Below are positions 8,531 to 19,167 of a stretch of 28,784 bases of DNA, in pieces (the stretch's first letter is position 1; each line of letters begins with the position of its first letter). The DNA comes from Gemmatimonadota bacterium (lineage in GTDB: Bacteria > Gemmatimonadota > Gemmatimonadetes > Gemmatimonadales > Gemmatimonadaceae): the NCBI GenBank assembly GCA_029884515.1, contig JAOUHR010000001.1, positions 1-28,784 of the forward strand, given 5' to 3'. The notes under the pieces are model-generated. The model did not search any database. It was not told the origin of the DNA and was given only the letters and a program-made list of their open reading frames with translations. The position numbers and the translations under genes were made by a program.

Positions 8531-8533
<3 letters not shown>
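7148..8533 (+). CDS. SRPBCC domain fused to TIGR01777-type SDR (epimerase-like) protein
   Basis: A 461-residue two-domain protein. Residues about 1-155 form a START/SRPBCC-like (polyketide-cyclase type) domain: SAADLFAWHERPDAFDRL, then LGPLSTRWEIEH and FASWEHLHRMEP. A Rossmann domain follows with RIAITGASGFLGSALA (Gly173-Gly179), VVVHLAGSSVAERW, ASAIGIYGSRGDEWLDE and VRTGIVLNPGGGALAKML, and the C-terminal helix HPSLSSALRFELGE. This is the TIGR01777 family, related to YfcH/SULA-like epimerases whose substrate is unknown. The fused SRPBCC-SDR form is common in high-GC bacteria. The GTG at 7148 is chosen because it overlaps the previous TGA (GTGA). An in-frame ATG at 7112 would add 12 residues inside the glycosylase gene. 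It is the last gene of the four-gene run. Confidence 0.87.
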
Positions 8534-10277
<1,744 letters not shown>

Positions 10278-10281
<4 letters not shown>

Positions 10282-11432
10282 CGCCGCAGCCCGCGCAGTT
10301 GCAGCTCGAAGTCCAGCGAATTGGTCGCCAGCGTCACGGCAACCTCGAACGTCACCTGCCCCGCGATCACGCGGTCGGCGAGGTGCTGGTCGAAGGTCTG
10401 CGTGCCGTACTGCGCGCGCCCCTCGGAGATCGTCTGTCGGAGCTCGCTGAGCCGGCCGGCGTCGGTCATCACGTCGCGGACGAGCGGGGTCATGAGCAGC
10501 ACCTCGGCGGCGACGATGCGCCCGCGGCTGTCGGAGCGCGGGAGGAGGCGCTGCGCGACCACGCCGCGCAGGAGCTCCGAGAGCTGGAGTCGCGCCGAGT
10601 CCTGCCGGTCAGCGGGGAAATGTCCGAGGAGGGCGCGGACCGCGCTGGTGGTGTCCGTCGCGCGGATCTTCCCGATCACGAGGCGCCCCTGCTCGGCGGC
10701 GCGCACCGCGATGTCCACGAGGTCCGGTGAGTTCAGGTCGCCGATCACGATCACGTCGGCGTCCTGGTCCATCGCCGCCTTCACGCCGGTGAGGAACGAG
10801 TCGGTGTCGATTCCGACCTCCCGCTGCGTGACCGCGCAGACGTTGTTGCGGTGCAGGTAGCGGATCGCCTGCTCGACCGAGACGATGTGCCGCCGCCGCG
10901 GACTCTTGGTGTTCAGCTGGTTGAGGAACGCGGCAACGGTGCTCGAGCGCCCCGAGCCCGGCGTGCCGGCGACGAGGATCAGGCCGAATTCCGAGAGCGA
11001 GATCGAGGTGAGCGAGGAAGGGAGGCTCAACGACTCGAAGGTCGGCAGCACGTCCGGGATGACGCGCATCACGATCATGAAGCTCGAGCGCTGGAGCAGG
11101 AGGCTCAGGCGGAATCGCCCGATGCCCGGTGCGCTCCACGGCCCGGAGTAGTCGTGGATCTCGGTGATCGGTGGCGTGCCAGCGCTCGTCTCGAGGATGT
11201 GGCGCGCCATCTCGAACGTGCTCTTGGCCGTCAGCACGCCGGTGTCGAGGGCGACGAGTTCCCCTTCCACGCGCGCATACACGACGTCACCGGCGCGGAT
11301 ATGGATGTCGGTGGCGTTGTGCGCTACGGCGGTGGCGAGGATGCTGCGCAACCGCACGACCTCGACGGGCGCAGCGCTTGCTCCCTGATCCGCTCCGGGG
11401 GACGTGTTGGACACGAGCAAGAAGGTATACAC
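10278..11432 (-). CDS. PilT/PilU-like secretion ATPase homologue with degenerate catalytic motifs (predicted pseudo-ATPase)
   Basis: A protein of 384 residues following PilT throughout. The N-terminal PAS-like part is AHNATDIHIRAGDV; the core includes QREVGIDTDSF; LLGHFPADRQDSARLQ and LLRGVVAQRLLPR follow. The end has LLMTPLVRDVM and TQTFDQHL as in PilT. Yet each nucleotide-handling motif is altered: Walker A is GTPGSGRSS with Arg162 instead of Lys; the Asp box reads VEQAIRYLH where PilT has EDPIEF; Walker B is VIGDLNSPD with Asp232 for the catalytic Glu; and the His box has IRAT with Arg257 for His. PilT proteins are cytoplasmic hexamers that retract type IV pili. This one probably cannot hydrolyse ATP normally and may instead regulate or plug into another machine. 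It sits alone, divergent from the initiating sugar transferase. The start is a GTG at 11432; GTG at 11414 is an alternative. Confidence 0.87.
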
Positions 11433-11484
11433 TGGACGGGAATTATCCAGAGACCTAGCTTGCTCCAGACCTCAACGGACTGGA
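11432..11484. promoter_or_regulatory. Divergent promoter/operator region with four CTGGA/TCCAG elements
   Basis: Between the PilT-like gene and the sugar transferase lie four copies of a pentamer: CTGGA at 11432-11436, TCCAG at 11446-11450, TCCAG at 11464-11468 and CTGGA at 11480-11484, i.e. inverted pairs. On the plus strand TGGACG (11433-11438), a 17-base gap and TAGCTT (11456-11461) form the best promoter candidate in the window, ahead of the ATG at 11484. A regulator binding the pentamers would cover this promoter. Assigned by eye. Confidence 0.45.
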
Positions 11485-12986
11485 TGACCTCACCCGCAGC
11501 GACCGACTCGGGGCCGCACATCGCACGGCTCGGCGCACGCCAACGGGCGGTGCGTCTGCAACGGCGTCGCTTCTGGCGGGAGGTCGGCTACGGCGTGTTG
11601 ATGACGCTCGCCGACCTGGTCACGCTCGCCGCCACGTTCGCGCTCCTTGCCGCGCTGCCGGTGCAGACCATCGGCAGCTGGCTCGGCCCCGACGGTCCGC
11701 AGTTCCTCGCGTTCCTCCTGCCGAGCGACCCGCTCGCCCTGCTGCGCCGCCTCACCGCGTTGATCTTCTGCCTCGTGGCCACGCGGAGCTACTCGTACAC
11801 GGAGCGCGAATTCCACAGCGGACGGATCCTCGCCGCACTCCTGCTCGGGCTCGCGCTTCCGCGGTGGACGGAGATCTGGACCGCGTACCTTCCCGAGCGC
11901 GCGACCGCCCTGGGCATCGTGCTGGTGCTCCTCTGGACGGCGCTGGTCCTGCAGCGTCGGGTGCTCATCCACGCACTCCGCTCGCTCGACCCGCGGGCGC
12001 TCGAGCCGGCGCGGACGCTCATCGTGGGGCCGCCCGCGATCCTCGCCGGCGTGCGCGAGGACTGGCAGCGGCGCGTGGAGGATCCGGACGGGGATCCGGT
12101 CGCCCCGTCGTTCTTCGAGATCTCACCGGACTGGCCGACGGACACGGCGGGCGGGCCGGGCGAGCTCTTCGAGGCGCTCACCGTCACGCGGGCGGACGCG
12201 GTGCTCCTCGTCGGGCCCTTGGGGGACGCCGCGCTGCAGAGCCTCATGATCGCAGCGTCGAGCGCCGGGTGCCGCGTGTTCGCCACCCGACGGCGCGCCT
12301 TCCAGCAGCTCGACGAGCCGAGCTTCCTGCTGCGCCGTGCCGAGCCACTGGCGCTGCTGAGCCGGCCGGCGCTCGTGGGCGTCCAGCTCGTGGTGAAGCG
12401 CACGGTGGACCTCACCGGCGCGGCGCTCGGCCTCGTCCTCTTCGCGCCGGTCTGGATCCTCGTCGCGCTCGCGATCCGGCTGACCTCGCGCGGGCCCGTG
12501 CTCTTCCGGCAGGTCCGCGTGGGGCTGGGCGGCGACCTCTTCACGGTGCTCAAGTTCCGGACGATGGTCGCCGATGCCGAGACCCAACTGCCGGCGCTTC
12601 GCGGGCAGAACCAGTATGCGGACGACCCGCTGTTCAAGATGAAGTCGGACCCGCGGCTCACGGTGCTCGGCAAGTTCCTGCGCCGTTCGAGTCTGGATGA
12701 GATGCCGCAACTCCTGAACGTGTTGCGCGGCGAGATGTCGCTCGTCGGGCCGCGGCCGGCGCTCCCCGCGGAGGTGGCGCAATACCGCCCGCACCACTTC
12801 GTGCGGTTCGAGGTGCTGCCCGGCATCACCGGCCCCTGGCAGGTGGCCGGGCGGAACGTGATCACCGACTTCGAGGACGTGGTGCGGCTCGAGGCGAGCT
12901 ACATCCGCGGGTGGACGGTCTGGCGCGACCTCCGGATCCTCGCGCGCACGGTGCCCGCGGTGATCAGCATGAAGGGGGCCTACTGA
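11484..12986 (+). CDS. Polyprenyl-phosphate hexose-1-phosphate transferase (WbaP/CpsE-like, initiating enzyme)
   Basis: A 500-residue membrane enzyme. The N-terminal half holds about four to five hydrophobic segments (VLMTLADLVTLAATFALLAA, LTALIFCLVA, ILAALLLGLALP, LGIVLVLLWTALVL), followed by a Rossmann-like cytosolic part. The catalytic bacterial sugar-transferase domain begins near residue 305 with a membrane-dipping helix (VKRTVDLTGAALGLVLFAPV). It contains KFRTM (Lys357 on), SLDEMPQLLNVLRGEMSLVG with the Asp405-Glu406 pair, and GPRPALP. It transfers a sugar-1-phosphate from a UDP-sugar onto undecaprenyl phosphate, the first step of repeat-unit assembly on the inner face of the membrane. 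The ATG at 11484 is preferred because the open frame upstream runs antisense through the PilT-like gene. The downstream export gene follows closely. Confidence 0.93.
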   Translation: MTSPAATDSGPHIARLGARQRAVRLQRRRFWREVGYGVLMTLADLVTLAATFALLAALPVQTIGSWLGPDGPQFLAFLLPSDPLALLRRLTALIFCLVATRSYSYTEREFHSGRILAALLLGLALPRWTEIWTAYLPERATALGIVLVLLWTALVLQRRVLIHALRSLDPRALEPARTLIVGPPAILAGVREDWQRRVEDPDGDPVAPSFFEISPDWPTDTAGGPGELFEALTVTRADAVLLVGPLGDAALQSLMIAASSAGCRVFATRRRAFQQLDEPSFLLRRAEPLALLSRPALVGVQLVVKRTVDLTGAALGLVLFAPVWILVALAIRLTSRGPVLFRQVRVGLGGDLFTVLKFRTMVADAETQLPALRGQNQYADDPLFKMKSDPRLTVLGKFLRRSSLDEMPQLLNVLRGEMSLVGPRPALPAEVAQYRPHHFVRFEVLPGITGPWQVAGRNVITDFEDVVRLEASYIRGWTVWRDLRILARTVPAVISMKGAY

Positions 12987-13072
12987 TGCGTTGCCCGATT
13001 CCATCCGCCTCGTCCTACAGGTATCCTCTATTGATGGCGCGCCCCGCAGCGGATCCCCACCGACCGACCTCA

Positions 13073-13720
13073 ATGCCCCCCGTCTTCCGCCGCTTCGCCG
13101 CGGTGTCCACGCTCGTGTTCGCCGCCTGTGCGGGGAACCCCCCGCCCGTGGCGACCCTTTCGCCGGAGGTCCTCGAGCCCTGGACCACGCAGCCGGGCGA
13201 CATGGTGCGCATCAACGTGTGGCGCGAGCCCGAGCTCTCGGGTGAGGTGTTCGTCCAGAACGACGGCACGGCGATCTTCCCCGCGCTCGGTCGCATGCAG
13301 GTCGGCGGCCTCACCGCCGACTCGCTCAACGGCCTGCTCGTCGCGCGCTTCCGCGACCGCATCCTGAACACGCCGGTGGACGCGACGCTGATCCGGCCCC
13401 TGCCGGTGATCGGCAGCGTGCGGTCGCCGGGTGTCTACCCGGTGGACCCGACCGCGACGGCGATCCAGGTGATCGCGCGCGCGGGCGGGACCGCGGGTGG
13501 CGAGCGGGCGCCGCGGGTGCAGTTGCTGCGCCACGATGGAACGAAGCTCGATCTCTCGATGGAGCAGTCGCTGGGCTCGTTCAACCTCCGGAACGGCGAC
13601 GCCCTGTACGTCGAGGAACGGTCGTTCTGGCTCCGCAACCAGCGACAGATCACCGTGGGGGCCGCCGTCTCGACCATCTTGGTGTCGCTGGTCTCCGTCG
13701 TCATCATCCTCTCCCGCTAG
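13073..13720 (+). CDS. Polysaccharide export lipoprotein (Wza-like)
   Basis: About 215 residues from the ATG at 13073. The N-terminus MPPVFRRFAAVSTLVFAAC is a lipoprotein signal with the acylated Cys at 19. Next come the Poly_export domain (TTQPGDMVRINVWREPELSG, VQNDGTAIFPALGRMQVGG) and one SLBB repeat (VIGSVRSPGVYPVDP, IQVIARAGGTAGGE). A C-terminal hydrophobic helix (ITVGAAVSTILVSLVSVVII) is comparable to the helix by which Wza crosses the outer membrane. It would form the outer-membrane export pore together with the Wzc-like kinase just downstream. Earlier in-frame ATGs at 12986 (overlapping the previous stop) and 13034 would put 13-29 residues before the signal sequence, so they are less likely. 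None of the three has a clear ribosome site. Confidence 0.88.
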   Translation: MPPVFRRFAAVSTLVFAACAGNPPPVATLSPEVLEPWTTQPGDMVRINVWREPELSGEVFVQNDGTAIFPALGRMQVGGLTADSLNGLLVARFRDRILNTPVDATLIRPLPVIGSVRSPGVYPVDPTATAIQVIARAGGTAGGERAPRVQLLRHDGTKLDLSMEQSLGSFNLRNGDALYVEERSFWLRNQRQITVGAAVSTILVSLVSVVIILSR

Positions 13721-13729
13721 GAGCCGGCG

Positions 13730-16087
13730 ATGACGAACCTCCCTGTCCCGGTCCCGATCGAACCGAACACGCCGCTCGACCTGCGCCGCGGCTGGGCGAC
13801 GATCGAGCGGAGCGCCTGGATCATCGTCGCCAGCGTGGGCCTCGCGGTCGCCGCCGGCGTGATCGCCGCGCGCCGCGTGGAGCCGACGTACCAGGCCGAG
13901 GTCACGGTGCGGATCGACGAGCAGCGTCCGAGCACCCTCGGCGCGCAGTACTACTTCGGCCCCGACTACCAGCAGCTCCTCGCGACCTCCACGGAGATCA
14001 TCACCAGCCGGAACCTCGCGCTCGAGGTGGTGGACTCGCTCGGGCTCCGGCTCGGGGTGGTGCAGCCGCAGCGGACCCCCCGCAGCGTGCTCGTGCGGTA
14101 CGCCGTGGTGGACGCGACGGCGCCCGACGCGGAGTACCGCTTCACGCGCGCACCCGGCGGCTTCGAGGTGCGCTCGGGAACGAACGACGCCGTGCTCGGT
14201 GTCTTCCCCGACACCAGCGAGATCGTGCTGCCCGGGGTGCGCCTCCAACTGACGCAGGCCGCACGCGAGACGGACCGGATGCGCTTCGCGCTCGCGTCCC
14301 GCCTTTCGGTGGCGAACGCGCTGCGCGGGCAGCTCGAGGTCCTCCAGACCAACCGCAACGCGAATGTCCTGCGCGTCACGTTCCGCGGGCCGGATCCGGA
14401 GCTCACGCGCGACATCCCCAACGTGGTCGCGCACCGCTTCGTGCGCCGCAAGATGGACCTCGAGCGCGTGAGCGCCCGGTCCACCGTGACCTACCTCGAG
14501 ACGCAGCTCGAGTCGCTGAACTCGCAGCTCTTCGACGCCGAGGCGGAGATCCGCGACTACCTGCTCGACCAGGGCATCACGACGCCCACCGACCAGGCCG
14601 CGTACTTCTTCAGCGAGATCAACAACCTGAAGGACGGGGCGGCCTCGTTGCGGGGCATCCGGGAGCAGCTGACCGGTGCGCTGGCCGGTGCGGAGGGCAT
14701 GGACTCCCTCACGCGGGGCCGGGCCCGCCTCGAGCGCATCCTGGCGACACACGCCTTCAGTGACGCCCGCATCGCGGAGTCCGAGGTGGGCCGGCTCGAG
14801 CTGCTCGTCGACCAGCGGAACGCGCTGCTCCAGCGCCGGATGCCGTCGGACCCGGACGTGCGCGCGCTCGACAACCGGATCGACGCCGTGCAGGACGTGA
14901 TCGAGGAGCGGGCGCGGAAGTTCCTCGGTAGCGTCAACGCGCAGATCGCCGTGCTCGAGAACCGGATCGCCTCGCTCGACGAGGCGCGCCGCCGCATCCC
15001 CGAACAGCAGCTCACCTTCGACCGCCTCGAGCGGAACCGGCGCGTGCTCGAGGACCTCTCGATGATGGTGCAGTCGCGGCTCAAGGAGGCGGAGATCACC
15101 GCGGCGGTGCAGGACTCGACCGCCCAGGTGCTCGACGAGGCGGCTGGCGCGCCCATGAACATCTCGCAGTCCAAATCGATCATCTTCTTCATCGCCGTGC
15201 TCACCGGCCTCGTCGTTGGCGTGAGCATCGCCTTCCTCCGCGAGTGGCTCGACACGACGATCCGCACGGAGGCCGATCTCGCGTCCATCGTCGGCGTGGC
15301 GGTGGTCGGCATCATCCCGAACCTCCAACAGCAGGCGCGGAGCGGTGCGTACCGGCTGGGCCCACCGTCCGCCGTAGGCGCGGCCGCGGGCAAGCACCCG
15401 ACTCCCGTGCCGGGGCGCGACCCGCACACGCCGGCCGCCGAGGCGTACCGCTCGCTGCGCACGAACCTCAACTACCTCACGCCGCCCAAGCCGCCGCGCG
15501 TGATCGTCCTGACCAGTGCCCTCCCCGGCGATGGCAAGACGACCACGACCGTGAACCTCGCGGTGACGCTCGCCCACCAGGGGCAGCGCGTGATCCTGAT
15601 CGACGCGGAGACGCGCCGCGGCACGGTGCACGACGTCTTCGGCATCCCGCCGGCCCCGGGCTTCCTCGACCTCATGTACGGCCAGGCGACGCCAGGCGAG
15701 TGCATCCGGCGCGTGGCGATGGAGGGCGGCGGGACGATCGACGTCCTCCCGCTCGGCAGCGCGCCGACGTCCAACCCGGCCGACCTGCTCGTCTCGCAGC
15801 GCCTGCAGCCACTCTTCGAACGCCTGCGCCAGCAGTACGACTACGTGCTGCTCGACACGCCGCCGCTCAACCTCTTCACCGACGCCGCGCTGATCGGCGC
15901 GCAGGCCGATGCGCTCCTGCTCGTGGCCCGCGCCGACCGCACGGATCGCGAGGAGTTGCGGTTCGCGGTGGCGCAGCTGAGGAACGTGCAGGTGAACCTG
16001 GCCGGCGCGGTGCTCAACGACGTCGAGTTCCGGCGGAGCTCGCGCTACCGGCTCGGGCAGAGCTACTACTACGACTACGGACGATGA
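13730..16087 (+). CDS. Polysaccharide co-polymerase / bacterial tyrosine autokinase (Wzc/GumC-CpsD type)
   Basis: A 785-residue fused chain-length regulator and BY-kinase. A Wzz domain starts with a membrane helix at about 28-48. A long periplasmic, coiled-coil-rich region (roughly 200-470) leads to the second membrane helix at about 483-505. The kinase has Walker A ALPGDGKTTTT (Lys603), Walker A' LIDAETRRG (Asp625, with Glu627 where Asp is usual) and Walker B VLLDTPPLN (Asp709). The end is a tyrosine cluster RYRLGQSYYYDYGR (Tyr773, 779-781, 783), the autophosphorylation site. Phosphorylation cycles of this tail control oligomer state and polymer export; the CpsB-type phosphatase at 9457-10281 is the likely eraser. 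AGGAG (13719-13723) lies six bases before the ATG and overlaps the previous stop codon, so translation is probably coupled with the Wza-like gene. Confidence 0.95.
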   Translation: MTNLPVPVPIEPNTPLDLRRGWATIERSAWIIVASVGLAVAAGVIAARRVEPTYQAEVTVRIDEQRPSTLGAQYYFGPDYQQLLATSTEIITSRNLALEVVDSLGLRLGVVQPQRTPRSVLVRYAVVDATAPDAEYRFTRAPGGFEVRSGTNDAVLGVFPDTSEIVLPGVRLQLTQAARETDRMRFALASRLSVANALRGQLEVLQTNRNANVLRVTFRGPDPELTRDIPNVVAHRFVRRKMDLERVSARSTVTYLETQLESLNSQLFDAEAEIRDYLLDQGITTPTDQAAYFFSEINNLKDGAASLRGIREQLTGALAGAEGMDSLTRGRARLERILATHAFSDARIAESEVGRLELLVDQRNALLQRRMPSDPDVRALDNRIDAVQDVIEERARKFLGSVNAQIAVLENRIASLDEARRRIPEQQLTFDRLERNRRVLEDLSMMVQSRLKEAEITAAVQDSTAQVLDEAAGAPMNISQSKSIIFFIAVLTGLVVGVSIAFLREWLDTTIRTEADLASIVGVAVVGIIPNLQQQARSGAYRLGPPSAVGAAAGKHPTPVPGRDPHTPAAEAYRSLRTNLNYLTPPKPPRVIVLTSALPGDGKTTTTVNLAVTLAHQGQRVILIDAETRRGTVHDVFGIPPAPGFLDLMYGQATPGECIRRVAMEGGGTIDVLPLGSAPTSNPADLLVSQRLQPLFERLRQQYDYVLLDTPPLNLFTDAALIGAQADALLLVARADRTDREELRFAVAQLRNVQVNLAGAVLNDVEFRRSSRYRLGQSYYYDYGR

Positions 16088-16109
16088 ACGGCGAGAGGGG
16101 GAGCGCACG

Positions 16110-16775
16110 ATGACCAATCCGTCCCGTGGCGGGTCGCGGCCGGCGCCGGGCCGCAGTTCCACGAGTGAGCTCGCGCCCGAGCTCTTCGGCGGACAGGATC
16201 GGATGCACACGTCGTCGCAGGTGAGTGCGGCGGCGGTGGTGGGCCTCGTGCTGCTCGTGGTGGAACTGCTGGCCGCGCCGCTCGTGCTCGGGATAAGCCT
16301 GCTCGCATCGCTGGCCACATGGTGGCTGCTCGATGCGCCCTGGTCGGGATACCGGCGGCACGCCAGGCGCCGCGGCATCACCTCGCGCCTGCTCTACCTG
16401 AGCACGCTCATGCTGGTGGGCCTCTGGCTCGGCGTGATGTTCATCTTCCGCGCCAGCGACCCGGCGCTCTCCTCCGGCTTCACGACCACGCTACCGGTGA
16501 TGGTGTGGGGCGTGGACGTCTCGCTCCTCGAGCGCCTGAACGGGATGGCGGGTCCGGCCATGCCGCAGGGCACCCTCGCGGTGCCGGTCGGCGGCGCGGG
16601 CTTCGCGCCCTTCTCGCTCTTCGTGCACGGCGCCGCCTCCACGATCGCGGTCGGCCTGCTCGCGTATGCGGTCGCCTCCTCGCGCCGCCGGCTGCGCCGG
16701 GCGCTCCGCGACAAGGGGCTCCTCCCGCCCCATGAGTCGTCGCGGCACCAGTCCATCCCGCCGATGGTGCGCTGA
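16110..16775 (+). CDS. Hypothetical multi-spanning membrane protein of the polysaccharide locus
   Basis: A 221-residue protein not recognised as any known family. A polar N-terminus rich in Ser, Arg and Pro (about 1-36) is followed by a long hydrophobic stretch, enough for two helices ([20 protein letters not shown] and [16 protein letters not shown]). A basic loop ([13 protein letters not shown]) leads to a third helix ([20 protein letters not shown]). A region of about 55 residues with little charge follows, then a fourth helix ([21 protein letters not shown]) and a strongly basic cytoplasmic tail ([14 protein letters not shown]). By the positive-inside rule both termini should be cytoplasmic. 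GGGGAG lies about seven bases before the ATG. It sits between the Wzc-like kinase and the polymerase, spaced by 22 and 8 bases, so a role in assembly or export is likely by position only. Confidence 0.8.
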   Translation: MTNPSRGGSRPAPGRSSTSELAPELFGGQDRMHTSSQVSAAAVVGLVLLVVELLAAPLVLGISLLASLATWWLLDAPWSGYRRHARRRGITSRLLYLSTLMLVGLWLGVMFIFRASDPALSSGFTTTLPVMVWGVDVSLLERLNGMAGPAMPQGTLAVPVGGAGFAPFSLFVHGAASTIAVGLLAYAVASSRRRLRRALRDKGLLPPHESSRHQSIPPMVR

Positions 16776-16783
16776 GCGGCGCG

Positions 16784-18235
16784 GTGACCACCACCTCGGT
16801 CCCCGTCCCCGCGACGCAGGTGCGCTCCGCCGTGCCGTCGCTGCAGGCGGTGACCGTGGCGGGGTTCATCGCACTCACGCTCGCCGGACTCGCCGGGGCG
16901 GGCGGCTCGGCCTTCGCGCCGGCCTGGGCCATCGCCGCCGCGGTGACGGCGTTCGCGCTGGTGCTCCGGTCGCCGGCCGGATTCCTCGCCTTCGTCACCT
17001 CGCTCTGGTTCTACACGCCGCTCGTGCGGCGCGTGCTCGATCTGCACCACGGATTCGTGCCCGCCAACCTCGCGCTCGCCGCCCCGGTGCTCGCCTCCTC
17101 GGTCGCGGTGTTGACGGTGCTGCGCTCGGCGCGCGAGATGCGCGGCGTGCTCTTCGCGCCCCTCCTCCTCGTGATAGGCGCGATCACGTACGGCTTCCTC
17201 GTGGGCGTGCTGCGCAACGGGATGGTGCCGGCGTTCTACGCCTACCTCACCTGGCTCTCCCCCGCGCTCGTCGGACTCCACACCGCACTGCACTGGCGCC
17301 GCTACCCCGTGATGCGCGACGTCTTCCTCAAGACGCTCGCCTGGAGCCTCGCCCCGGCGGCGCTCTATGGCATCGTGCAGTTCGTGATCCTCCCGCCGTG
17401 GGACTACGCGTGGATGGTGGCGACGGACCTCAAGTCCATCGGCCTGCCGCAGCCGTTCTCCGTGCGCGTGTTCGGCTCGATGACGATGCCCGGCACCTTC
17501 GCCGTGGTGATGGAGGTGGGGCTGCTCCTCCTCCTCTCGGCGCGCGTCACCGGCCGGCTCCCCTCGCTCGTGCTCGGCTTCATCGGGCTGCTGCTCTCGC
17601 GCATCCGCACCGCGTGGCTCGGATTCGCCTTCGGCCTCGTGATCCAGATGCTCACCCAGCCCGTGCGCAAGCTCCCGCGCAACTGGATCACGCTCGCCGT
17701 GGTGGGCCTCCTCTCGCTGCCGGTGATCACGCTGCCGCGCTTCCGCGAGGGCATCGCGTCGCGCTTCTCCTCGCTGACCACCGGGCGCGAGGACCAGTCC
17801 GTGCGGAGCCGCGTGATGGTCGCGCGCGCCGGCTACGCGTTGGTGCTCGAGTACGCCGAGGGCGCAGGGCTCGGCGCGACGGGGAGCGCGACCGTGGCGG
17901 CCGGCGGCGCCGGCATCCGCAACTTCGAGAACGGCCTGCTCGAGGTGTTCTACCTCTTCGGCTGGCCCGGTGGGCTCCTCTTCTTCGCCGGCGTGTTCGG
18001 GATCGTCGTGCAGGGGATGAAACTCGCCGACGCGCGGTTCGACGAGTTCGCCAGCGCCGTGCGATCGGGCGCGGCGGCGCTGCTCGCGAGCCTCCTCATC
18101 TCCGAGATCTTCACTGGCGCACCGGGGACGCTCTTCTGGGTGCTGATCGGCTTCGGCGTCTCGGCCCACGCGCACAACCTCGCCTCCGGCGCCACCATGG
18201 CGTACCGGGCGCGACTCCACGCCCACGCCCGATGA
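16784..18235 (+). CDS. O-antigen ligase / Wzy-like polysaccharide polymerase
   Basis: A 483-residue protein with roughly ten to twelve hydrophobic helices. The Wzy_C/O-antigen-ligase region is seen at [17 protein letters not shown] (around Ser272-Arg275), followed by a larger extracytoplasmic loop ([20 protein letters not shown], then [17 protein letters not shown] and [20 protein letters not shown]) as in WaaL/Wzy proteins. It should polymerise lipid-linked repeat units, or ligate them, on the periplasmic side. Within this locus, next to Wza- and Wzc-like genes, polymerase is the better reading. The start is GTG 16784, eight bases after the previous stop, without a strong ribosome site. Its TGA (18233-18235) overlaps the ATG of the first glycosyltransferase as ATGA, which opens the tightly coupled glycosyltransferase array. 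Confidence 0.85.
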   Translation: MTTTSVPVPATQVRSAVPSLQAVTVAGFIALTLAGLAGAGGSAFAPAWAIAAAVTAFALVLRSPAGFLAFVTSLWFYTPLVRRVLDLHHGFVPANLALAAPVLASSVAVLTVLRSAREMRGVLFAPLLLVIGAITYGFLVGVLRNGMVPAFYAYLTWLSPALVGLHTALHWRRYPVMRDVFLKTLAWSLAPAALYGIVQFVILPPWDYAWMVATDLKSIGLPQPFSVRVFGSMTMPGTFAVVMEVGLLLLLSARVTGRLPSLVLGFIGLLLSRIRTAWLGFAFGLVIQMLTQPVRKLPRNWITLAVVGLLSLPVITLPRFREGIASRFSSLTTGREDQSVRSRVMVARAGYALVLEYAEGAGLGATGSATVAAGGAGIRNFENGLLEVFYLFGWPGGLLFFAGVFGIVVQGMKLADARFDEFASAVRSGAAALLASLLISEIFTGAPGTLFWVLIGFGVSAHAHNLASGATMAYRARLHAHAR

Positions 18236-19167
18236 TCCCGAGACTGTCCGTCATCACGCCCTCGTTCAACCAGGGCGCGTACCTCGAGGAGACCATCGAC
18301 TCCGTGCTCTCGCAGGGCATCCCCGGCCTCGAGTACATCATCGTGGACGGCGGGAGCACCGACGAGAGTGTGGAGATCATCAAGCGCCACGCCCACCACC
18401 TCGCGTGGTGGGTCTCGGAACAGGATGGCGGGCAGTCGCACGCGATCAACAAGGGACTCGCGCGCGCCACGGGGCGATGGGTCGCGTACCTCAACAGCGA
18501 CGACGTCTACCTGCCCGGCGGACTGCAGGCGCTGCTCGGCGGGCTCGACGGCGCGCCGGAGGCGCGATGGATCGTGGGCGGCGTGCTCTGCTTCGGCACG
18601 CCGGACGCGCCGAACCATGACTGGCACCTCCCAGCCGTGCCGCGGACGATGCTCGACCTCCTCTCGACCCGCTTCCAGATCTCGCAGCCCGGGAACATCT
18701 GGGACCGCGCGCTCCTGCAGGCGGTGGGCGGGTTCGACGAGTCGCTTCGCTACCTCTTCGACATCAACCTCTACGCGACCTTCCTCGCGCGCGGGGAGCG
18801 GTGCCATGCGGTGCACCGCCCGGTCGCCGCGTACCGTTTCCACGAGACGAGCAAGACGGTCGCCGAGGGATCGAAGTTCGAGACGGAGTGGGACATCATC
18901 CGCGCGCGCTACGTGACCTCGCTGCCGCGGCTGACGCGGTGGCGCACGGTGAACCGCATCGGCCTGCTCAAGGCGCAGGCGATGGTGGTGGAGGCCGCGG
19001 TCGCCGCGGAGGCGGGCGACCTCGGGACCGCCTGGTCAGGATTCCTCTCGGGACTGCGCCGGCATCCGGGTGTGTTCTTGACCCGCGCGGGCCTGGGGTG
19101 TGTGCGGCGCATGCTCTTCCACGCCCGCACCGGCGTGCCTCCCGTGAGTCCCTCGCGCGAGCGATGA
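18232..19167 (+). CDS. Glycosyltransferase family 2 (array member 1)
   Basis: A 311-residue GT-A enzyme. It opens with [20 protein letters not shown], then [12 protein letters not shown] (Asp39, nucleotide binding), the [13 protein letters not shown] segment and [12 protein letters not shown] with the metal-binding Ser89-Asp90-Asp91. The [13 protein letters not shown] motif is typical of WcaA-like cytosolic enzymes. Acceptor-side residues include the segment [16 protein letters not shown]. It would add one sugar from a nucleotide donor to the growing lipid-linked repeat unit on the cytoplasmic face. Sugar and linkage are unknown. ATG 18232 overlaps the polymerase stop (ATGA). The C-terminal 80 residues are helical and basic, likely membrane-associating. 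Confidence 0.9.
   Translation: MIPRLSVITPSFNQGAYLEETIDSVLSQGIPGLEYIIVDGGSTDESVEIIKRHAHHLAWWVSEQDGGQSHAINKGLARATGRWVAYLNSDDVYLPGGLQALLGGLDGAPEARWIVGGVLCFGTPDAPNHDWHLPAVPRTMLDLLSTRFQISQPGNIWDRALLQAVGGFDESLRYLFDINLYATFLARGERCHAVHRPVAAYRFHETSKTVAEGSKFETEWDIIRARYVTSLPRLTRWRTVNRIGLLKAQAMVVEAAVAAEAGDLGTAWSGFLSGLRRHPGVFLTRAGLGCVRRMLFHARTGVPPVSPSRER

Noticed and set aside
10851..11483. Upstream extension of the sugar-transferase frame
   Set aside because: It runs antisense through the PilT-like gene and has no transferase-like sequence before the ATG at 11484.
13070..16381. Very long open frame (about 1100 codons) on the minus strand opposite the wza/wzc genes
   Set aside because: It is antisense to clearly conserved genes, its product is an Arg/His/Asp/Glu-rich low-complexity string without domain motifs, and such mirror frames are expected at very high GC.
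16394..18226. 610-codon minus-strand frame opposite the polymerase
   Set aside because: Highly charged repetitive composition and antisense to a membrane protein with family motifs; a GC-driven shadow.
16666..18231. In-frame upstream extension of the first GT2 gene across the polymerase
   Set aside because: The extension is a second frame of the polymerase gene; the GT2 fold starts exactly at the ATG overlapping the polymerase stop.
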